Below, one piece after another: positions 46,668 to 51,765 of a stretch of 51,765 bases of DNA. The stretch is from NCBI GenBank assembly GCA_002172915.1, contig NHBW01000008.1:1-51765 (forward strand). Reading direction: 5' to 3'. This DNA is from Hyphomonas sp. TMED17. GTDB taxonomy: Bacteria; Pseudomonadota; Alphaproteobacteria; Caulobacterales; Hyphomonadaceae. A program made the position numbers and the translations under genes. Position 1 is the first letter of the stretch, and every line of letters begins with the position of its first letter. Below the pieces are notes generated by a model that was not told the origin of the DNA, did no database searches, and saw only the letters and a list, made by a program, of their open reading frames with translations.

Positions 46668-47411
46668 AAGCGACCAATCGTAAACATCCGCCATGATGTC
46701 GGCATTTGCCCTAATCTGTTCGGCTAGTAAGGGATTAGCATAATGCAGAAGATGATCAATCACATCGGTCTCAGTCTCACCAAAATCTTTTTTGAACCAA
46801 ACATATATGGATGAAACCTCAAGACCGCCCCGCCGGCGGAGACTGACAGCGCGAGGATGGTTAATGTAATCACGCGCCGCCTGATCGAGCAATTGCTCAA
46901 GATTATCCGCCGTGAAGGCCACCATCTGAAGATTCGGGCAGCTATAGGAAGCGCAATTTAACGCGTAATGCACACGCGGATCGCCCATATCGCGTAAAAT
47001 ATCATGCTCGATTGTATCGAGTGAAACCTGAACGCCATTAATCATTGTTTTAACGCGCTTCCACGGCCCGGAAATATATCCTGAGCGTATCGAGCGCACT
47101 GGATAGCGGCCAATGATATGCTTGACCGTCAGCGCATTGTAGATGTTCACATAAGCGGCAAATTTCGCGTCCCGGCCGAGGCCATCGAGATCAACGGACC
47201 GAAAACTATCCAGATAGCGGTTGAGGCGGACAAGATCTTCTTCATTCCGCTTCAAGCGCGCATAGTCGAACCGATTAACGCCATCGACATTGACCTCAAC
47301 ATAGGCGCTTAACAGCGAATTCCAGTCAGTATGCCTGTCGATATTCTCTGCAAGTGACTGACTTTGACCTGCAACCATAATGACGAAAGCACTCAATAAC
47401 CGCTTCAACAA
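46653..47411 (-). CDS. Secreted DUF547 protein
   Basis: The 252-residue product has a signal peptide (about 1-21, ending SLA) and the DUF547 signature: KFAAYVNIYNALTVKHI (about 83-99) and VHYALNCASYSCPNLQ with two cysteines (about residues 152 and 156). The function of DUF547 is unknown; it is often encoded near redox or TVP38 genes. It lies 37 bases upstream of the TVP38 gene on the same strand, so the three genes form a likely unit exported to or embedded in the membrane. Confidence 0.85.
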   Translation of the reverse strand: MLKRLLSAFVIMVAGQSQSLAENIDRHTDWNSLLSAYVEVNVDGVNRFDYARLKRNEEDLVRLNRYLDSFRSVDLDGLGRDAKFAAYVNIYNALTVKHIIGRYPVRSIRSGYISGPWKRVKTMINGVQVSLDTIEHDILRDMGDPRVHYALNCASYSCPNLQMVAFTADNLEQLLDQAARDYINHPRAVSLRRRGGLEVSSIYVWFKKDFGETETDVIDHLLHYANPLLAEQIRANADIMADVYDWSLNDVE

Positions 47412-47524
47412 ACATTCTCCCGCTCGACTAATTCCCAGATAGGGACGATTTGCGTATTCCCTAGCAAGATTGGACCCTCAACGCAGATTTTTCAGCTCTT
47501 GTCAGAACAATAGGCTTTAAAAGG

Positions 47525-47553
47525 TTGACCTGACCGATCAGACACCCTAATTG
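47525..47553 (+). promoter_or_regulatory. Promoter for rpmH-rnpA-yidC
   Basis: TTGACC (47525-47530) and TAATTG (47548-47553) are spaced by 17 bases, 41 bases upstream of the rpmH ATG. This is the best promoter-like pair in the 183-base gap after the divergent DUF547 gene. No DnaA boxes were seen there. Confidence 0.5.
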
Positions 47554-47594
47554 CGGCGGTTTCGAGACATAGTGATACAAAGAGTCTTAAGCCT

Positions 47595-47729
47595 ATGAAA
47601 CGTACTTTTCAGCCTAGTCGCCTCAAACGTGCTCGTCGTCACGGTTTTCGCTCCCGTATGTCGACAAAGAATGGCCGTAAGGTCTTAGCCCGCCGCCGTG
47701 CAAAAGGCCGCGTCGAGCTGTCTGCTTAA
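47595..47729 (+). CDS. rpmH: 50S ribosomal protein L34
   Basis: A 44-codon frame from ATG 47595 to TAA encodes a highly basic protein beginning [19 protein letters not shown] and ending in [12 protein letters not shown], nearly invariant features of L34. It stabilises the large ribosomal subunit near the exit tunnel. It is followed by rnpA after 29 bases, the classic gene order. Confidence 0.97.
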   Translation: MKRTFQPSRLKRARRHGFRSRMSTKNGRKVLARRRAKGRVELSA

Positions 47730-47758
47730 GAGCAGCAAGCATTAGCGCCGAGGGTGCA

Positions 47759-48178
47759 ATGGCGTCGTCGAACATGCAATCAGTCGATAACCAGTCGCCT
47801 GATATCATGCGTCTCAAAACGCGACCGCAATTTCTGTTCGTAAGAAATGGAAAAACCGAACGCCGCCGCGCCGTGGTCACGCAGGCCCGTCGCAGGCTGG
47901 ATCAGGACCGCCGGATCGGGGTCGGTTTTACTACAACTAAGAAAATCGGAAATGCCGTGGTTAGAAACCGGGCAAAGAGGCGCCTGCGAGCCGCCTCCGA
48001 GCAATTATTAGTGTCCTTTGGATGCGAAGGCGTTGATTACGTTTTCATTGCCCGGCTTGAGACTGCGACAATCAAATGGCAGCGTTTGCTTGACGATATG
48101 GAAAGCGCCCTGATAAGCCTCCGCAACCAATTCCCTAGCCCTTCGGATCCGATCGATCCGCTTTTCCTTAAGGACTGA
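47759..48178 (+). CDS. rnpA: Ribonuclease P protein component
   Basis: The 139-residue protein assists the RNase P RNA in maturing tRNA 5' ends. The RNR motif GNAVVRNRAKRRLR (64-77) is intact, preceded by RRIGVGFTTTKKIG. GAGGG lies four bases before this ATG; a start at 47807 (MRLKTRPQ) is possible and would match the usual short N-terminus of the family better. The gene is followed after seven bases by yidC, without the yidD usually between them. Confidence 0.95.
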   Translation: MASSNMQSVDNQSPDIMRLKTRPQFLFVRNGKTERRRAVVTQARRRLDQDRRIGVGFTTTKKIGNAVVRNRAKRRLRAASEQLLVSFGCEGVDYVFIARLETATIKWQRLLDDMESALISLRNQFPSPSDPIDPLFLKD

Positions 48179-48185
48179 CGCCCAG

Positions 48186-50033
48186 ATGATGCAAAACAAC
48201 GGAATGGACCCACAGGACCAGCGTAATTTCATTCTGGCCATGGCGCTGATGATCGGCTTCATCCTGATCTATCAAGTATTAGTGGTGAACCCTGAACAGG
48301 CCCGTCGTCAGGCGGAACTTCAAGCCGCTGCCAGTGTCGAAGCAGAAATTGTCGGTGATGGCGGTCTCGAAACAGCGGAACTCAGCATACCAGCTTCGCC
48401 GGTCACAATTGACGAGGCGATTTCAAATGATAGCCGCCTGGATTTTGCCGGGAACCGTGTCACCGGATCCATTCGGCTACGCGGCGCCGTACTTGATGAT
48501 CTCAGCCTGTCTGATCACTATGAGACAATTGACAGGGATGATAATCTCAGGCTGTTGCGCCCGCGGGCATCCGATAATGGATTTTATGCATCATGGTATT
48601 GGCTGGGCCGGAACGACGTTTTCGCTGGCCCGGACGACAATTGGACACAAACCAATGAGGCCGAACTTCGAACTGATAATCCGGTCGAGCTCAGCTTGAA
48701 CAAGAATGGCATTGCATTCCAGCGCCAAATCAGCGTCGACGAAAACTATATGTTCACCTTTGCCGACACCGTGACAAACACCACAACAGAACAAGTGGTT
48801 TTACGACCCGTCGGCTCGGTTCGCCGACACGGCGACTGGAAGGATTTTCTCGAAGCCACAGATCCCGGATCATCGAGAAAAATGGGCCTCGCGCATCAGG
48901 GACTGATCGGCGTACTGGATGACCGTCTCAAGCTACGGAGCTACAAAAACCTCGCCAAGGGCCAGGGCATTAAAGGCGATGCCGCCGACCAGAACAATCT
49001 TCAGGCTGGCTGGCTTGGTTTCACCGATATGTACTGGATGACGGCGCTGGTGCCGCAGCAAGGCGAAACCTATGACGCCGCGTTCAACTTACGCGGTCGC
49101 AATGATGAAATTATGGAAGTCACAACAACGCTCGACCAGATCATCTTGCAGCCGGGTGAGACAGTGTCGCTGAATAACCAGATATTCGCCGGTGCCAAAG
49201 AATACGAAACTGTAAGAAGCTATCAGCGTGCGGGGATCCCACGGTTCGAAGACTCGATCGACTGGGGCAATATTCTTTATTACGTAACGCGCCCCTTCTT
49301 TGCTATTCTGAACTGGTTGAAAACCCAGATCGGCTCGTTTGGTCTGGCCATTATGGCGCTCACACTTCTGATTAAACTTCCTCTGATCCCGCTCTATAAT
49401 CAGAGCTATAAATCGATGGCCAAAATGAAAAAACTGGCCGAGCCGATGAAAGAAATTCAGGAACGCTTCAAAGCTGACCCGCAGCGCCGGCAACAGGAAG
49501 TAATGAAACTATATCAGCGGGAAAAGGCCAATCCGCTTGCCGGCTGCGTGCCCATCCTGTTCACCATTCCGATATTCTTCGCGCTATACAAAACATTGTA
49601 TGTCACGATCGAAATGCGCCATACACCGTTCCTGTTTGTGACCGACCTGTCAGCGCCGGATCCGACAGCCATTGGCAATCTCTTCGGCCTGCTGCCAATT
49701 GCAGCGGCAGATATCAAGGCGATACCGCTTATCGGGCTAATAATCGGCATCGGCATCCTACCAATACTCTACGGCGTCACGATGGCGGCAATTCAGTCAC
49801 TATCGCCACCGCCGCCTGACCCGACACAGCGCACAATCATGATGGCACTGCCATTTGTGTTCATGTTCGTATTCGGTAATTTTGCCGCCGGTCTTGTTCT
49901 GTACTGGGTATGGAGCAATATCCTGTCGCTGATTCAGCAATATTACATCATGCGCCGGAATGGGGTCGAAACCGAGCTCGACAAGCTGATCAAATATATC
50001 ATTCGGCGGACGTCTGCGCCGCCCGCGGAATAG
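48186..50033 (+). CDS. yidC: Membrane protein insertase YidC
   Basis: The 615-residue inner-membrane insertase has TM1 (about 15-35), a large periplasmic beta-sandwich domain (about 50-360) and the conserved C-terminal core of five membrane segments. The core includes IGSFGLAIMALTLLIKLPLIPLYNQSYKSM, the coiled-coil hairpin MKKLAEPMKEIQERFKADPQRRQQEVMKLY, and NPLAGCVPILFTIPIFFALYKTL. It inserts proteins with or without SecYEG. Start choice among three close Met codons is uncertain (48186, 48189 or 48204). Confidence 0.97.
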   Translation: MMQNNGMDPQDQRNFILAMALMIGFILIYQVLVVNPEQARRQAELQAAASVEAEIVGDGGLETAELSIPASPVTIDEAISNDSRLDFAGNRVTGSIRLRGAVLDDLSLSDHYETIDRDDNLRLLRPRASDNGFYASWYWLGRNDVFAGPDDNWTQTNEAELRTDNPVELSLNKNGIAFQRQISVDENYMFTFADTVTNTTTEQVVLRPVGSVRRHGDWKDFLEATDPGSSRKMGLAHQGLIGVLDDRLKLRSYKNLAKGQGIKGDAADQNNLQAGWLGFTDMYWMTALVPQQGETYDAAFNLRGRNDEIMEVTTTLDQIILQPGETVSLNNQIFAGAKEYETVRSYQRAGIPRFEDSIDWGNILYYVTRPFFAILNWLKTQIGSFGLAIMALTLLIKLPLIPLYNQSYKSMAKMKKLAEPMKEIQERFKADPQRRQQEVMKLYQREKANPLAGCVPILFTIPIFFALYKTLYVTIEMRHTPFLFVTDLSAPDPTAIGNLFGLLPIAAADIKAIPLIGLIIGIGILPILYGVTMAAIQSLSPPPPDPTQRTIMMALPFVFMFVFGNFAAGLVLYWVWSNILSLIQQYYIMRRNGVETELDKLIKYIIRRTSAPPAE

Positions 50034-50036
50034 GTA

Positions 50037-50681
50037 ATGACCAGCGCGGCTTTCTCTGCCGAAGAGCTCGAAGCCGGGCGACGTTTCTGTGCACGCGATA
50101 TAAAATTCGCCCTCGGTGTCGCGGAGCTCGTTCAATTGCCCCCCGCTGATCGTGCCGAAATCGCATTTTGCGGGCGGTCGAATGTCGGCAAATCCTCTTT
50201 GATTAATGCCGTTGTGAACCGAAAAAACCTGGCGCGGGCGTCGGCCGAGCCCGGACGTACCCGGGAACTGAATTATTTCGACCTCGCTGAAGGGCAGATG
50301 TGGCTGGTTGACCTGCCTGGGTTCGGTTATGCGAAAGTATCGCGCAGCCAGTCCCAAAAATGGACGAAACTGACCCAGAACTATTTGCGCGGACGGGTCA
50401 ATTTGCGGCGCGTATTTCTGTTGATTGACAGCCGCCGCGGGATCATGCCGACCGACATTGAAACGATGAAAATGCTGGATACCGCTGCCGTCATTTATCG
50501 GATCGTTTTAACCAAGGCTGATAAAGTCAAAAAATCCGAACTTGAAAAAACGCTGGAAGCAATCAGCCTGACGCTAAAGACACATCCGGCAGCCTATCCA
50601 GATGTCAGCGTGACATCATCGGAAACAGGTCAAGGACTCGCCGAATTGCGGGCCGTCATCGCCTCGCTTGTGGAGGGCTGA
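50037..50681 (+). CDS. engB: Ribosome-assembly GTPase EngB (YihA/YsxC)
   Basis: The 214-residue TRAFAC GTPase has all G motifs: G46RSNVGKS53 (P-loop), G2 around GRTRELNYF, D92LPGFGYA (G3) and T159KAD162 (G4). It takes part in 50S assembly and is usually essential. It follows yidC after three bases and is coupled to the next gene, whose start directly abuts its stop. Confidence 0.96.
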   Translation: MTSAAFSAEELEAGRRFCARDIKFALGVAELVQLPPADRAEIAFCGRSNVGKSSLINAVVNRKNLARASAEPGRTRELNYFDLAEGQMWLVDLPGFGYAKVSRSQSQKWTKLTQNYLRGRVNLRRVFLLIDSRRGIMPTDIETMKMLDTAAVIYRIVLTKADKVKKSELEKTLEAISLTLKTHPAAYPDVSVTSSETGQGLAELRAVIASLVEG

Positions 50682-51188
50682 GTGTCGGTAAGGATTACAC
50701 TGGCTGATCTCCGGTCGGAGGCGGTTATCCGGCTTATCGCAGATCATATGAGACTAATGAACGAGCTGTCTCCGCCGGGCAGCAATCATGGTTTTGACTT
50801 ACAAGCTCTCAAGGCAGACGATGTCAGCGTCTGGGCCGCACACATTGGCACCGAGCTGGTCGGCTGTGTTGCGATCAAACAAATTGATCAGAGACATGGC
50901 GAAATAAAATGGATGCATACCCGCCGCGGATATCGTAATCGCGGTATTGCACGGCAGATATTACAGTACACAATTCACATTGCCGAGGATCGCGGCTATT
51001 CAAGACTGAGTATCGAAACCGGCTCTCAGCCCGGCTTCAAACCGGCATGGCGTGTTTATGAGCGCCACGGCTTCTCATATTGCGGGCCGTTTGCCGATTA
51101 TGAGGACAATCCTGCCAGCGTTTTCATGACGATGGAGATTTCACCCCCTTCCCCTGCCCCCCCAAAACAAGCTAAAGCCGACATATGA
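50682..51188 (+). CDS. GNAT-family N-acetyltransferase, GTG start
   Basis: A 168-residue GNAT protein starting at GTG 50682, with GGAGGG five bases upstream overlapping the engB end. The acetyl-CoA site is [23 protein letters not shown] (about 87-109), with R-G-x-x-N-R-G-I-A, followed by [25 protein letters not shown], typical of the YafP/PhnO-like branch. It is embedded between engB and argB: abutting the first and overlapping the second (ATGA at 51185-51188), so all three are likely co-translated. Its substrate is not known. Confidence 0.88.
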   Translation: MSVRITLADLRSEAVIRLIADHMRLMNELSPPGSNHGFDLQALKADDVSVWAAHIGTELVGCVAIKQIDQRHGEIKWMHTRRGYRNRGIARQILQYTIHIAEDRGYSRLSIETGSQPGFKPAWRVYERHGFSYCGPFADYEDNPASVFMTMEISPPSPAPPKQAKADI

Positions 51189-51765
51189 CTGACGAAGCAT
51201 TATCCAAAGCCCATTTGACGGCGACCACTCTCTCCGAGGCGCTCCCTTACATACAACGCTATGTTCGCCAGATCGTCGTGATCAAGTATGGCGGCCACGC
51301 AATGGTCGATCCGTCGCTGGCCGAAGCCTTTGCGCGCGATGTCGTCTTATTGAAACATCTCGGGATTAATCCGGTAATTGTTCATGGCGGCGGCCCGCAA
51401 ATTGCGAGCCTGCTTGATAAGCTCGGCATTAAATCCGAGTTTCAAGACGGATTGCGCGTGACCGATGACGCCACGATGGAAGCCGTCGAAATGGTGTTGT
51501 CCGGCCCGATTAACAAATCCATTGTGCGGGCAATAAATGCCGCGGGCGGACGGGCGATTGGCCTGTCAGGGTCAGATGGCGACTTGATGCGCGTCAGACG
51601 CGCCAAACGCATCACACGGGAACGCGATAGCCTTGTCGAAAAAGTCATCGACCTCGGCTATGTTGGCGAACCTGAAAAAATCGACCGCTCGGTTATAGAT
51701 GTCCTGATGGATAATAAGTCCGATCTGATACCGGTCATCGCACCGGTCGGTGTAGGACAAGATGG
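51185..51765 (+). CDS. argB: Acetylglutamate kinase, 5' part (runs off right edge)
   Basis: The open frame from ATG 51185 continues through 193 codons to the window end without a stop. Its product begins [27 protein letters not shown], then [12 protein letters not shown] (phosphate loop), [38 protein letters not shown] and [11 protein letters not shown], all typical of ArgB. It phosphorylates N-acetylglutamate in arginine synthesis and is feedback-inhibited by arginine in many bacteria; whether the N-terminal helix typical of inhibited forms is present is suggested by the 26-residue leader before VVIKYGG. The ATGA overlap couples it to the GNAT gene. Confidence 0.95.
   Translation, partial: MTDEALSKAHLTATTLSEALPYIQRYVRQIVVIKYGGHAMVDPSLAEAFARDVVLLKHLGINPVIVHGGGPQIASLLDKLGIKSEFQDGLRVTDDATMEAVEMVLSGPINKSIVRAINAAGGRAIGLSGSDGDLMRVRRAKRITRERDSLVEKVIDLGYVGEPEKIDRSVIDVLMDNKSDLIPVIAPVGVGQD

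Noticed and set aside
47412-47594. Replication origin / dnaA region upstream of rpmH
   Set aside because: No DnaA-box cluster and no dnaA; the gap is short and contains a simple promoter.

Overview
This window is a stretch of ordinary chromosome from an alphaproteobacterium. Supporting signs are the gene order rpmH-rnpA-yidC-engB-(GNAT)-argB, the mutM-ubiE-ubiB cluster, a DUF3035 (BamF-type) outer-membrane lipoprotein beside lspA and two M16 peptidases, the ribF-maoC-HAD(TIGR01459) trio, and an sucCDAB operon. Base composition is moderate (I estimate mid-50s % GC), and many products are lipoproteins or inner-membrane proteins. I cannot resolve family or genus; an aerobic, probably aquatic member near the Caulobacterales/Parvularculales/Rhodobacterales is my inference. 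I see no rRNA, tRNA, CRISPR, prophage, transposase or integrase.

Layout. 1-5254: edge of a lipoprotein gene, argG, a short acyl-CoA-dehydrogenase-like gene, a YghU-type glutathione transferase, and a coupled AhpD-like/GNAT pair. 5251-15221 (minus): M16 peptidase pair, DUF3035 lipoprotein, lspA, ileS, then ribF, a MaoC hydratase, a HAD-family protein and an unknown lipoprotein. 15336-17800: proline iminopeptidase facing a sodium-dependent transporter. 17890-23601 (minus): complete rod-shape operon mreB-mreC-mreD-mrdA-rodA. 23822-25543 (minus): leuA with an upstream leucine-rich leader peptide and attenuator, absent from a standard list of ORFs of 60 codons or more. 25551-30216: a TVP38/TMEM64 membrane protein, an SDR, a Sel1-like protein and a lipid-anchored alkylsulfatase. 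30487-37222 (minus): sucC-sucD-sucA-sucB, whose E2 carries two lipoyl domains. 37757-39891 (minus): PhoD-like lipoprotein, SpoU methyltransferase, small membrane protein. 39980-44300 (plus): quinone oxidoreductase, mutM, ubiE, ubiB. 44454-47411 (minus): mercuric-reductase-like flavoprotein, second TVP38 protein and DUF547 protein. 47595-51765 (plus): rpmH, rnpA, yidC, engB, GNAT and the start of argB.

The genes fall into a few themes: cell-wall elongation (mre/mrd), envelope biogenesis (lspA, BamF-like, yidC), TCA cycle (suc), arginine and leucine synthesis (argG, argB, leuA), ubiquinone synthesis (ubiE, ubiB) and translation (ileS, rpmH, rnpA, engB). I found no wholly novel multi-gene system. 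The best unannotated element is the leu leader peptide/attenuator at 25393-25543. Secondary points are several strong unassigned stem-loops, a possible 38-codon membrane peptide ORF after the SDR, an insertion in PBP2, and the flavoprotein/TVP38/DUF547 trio.
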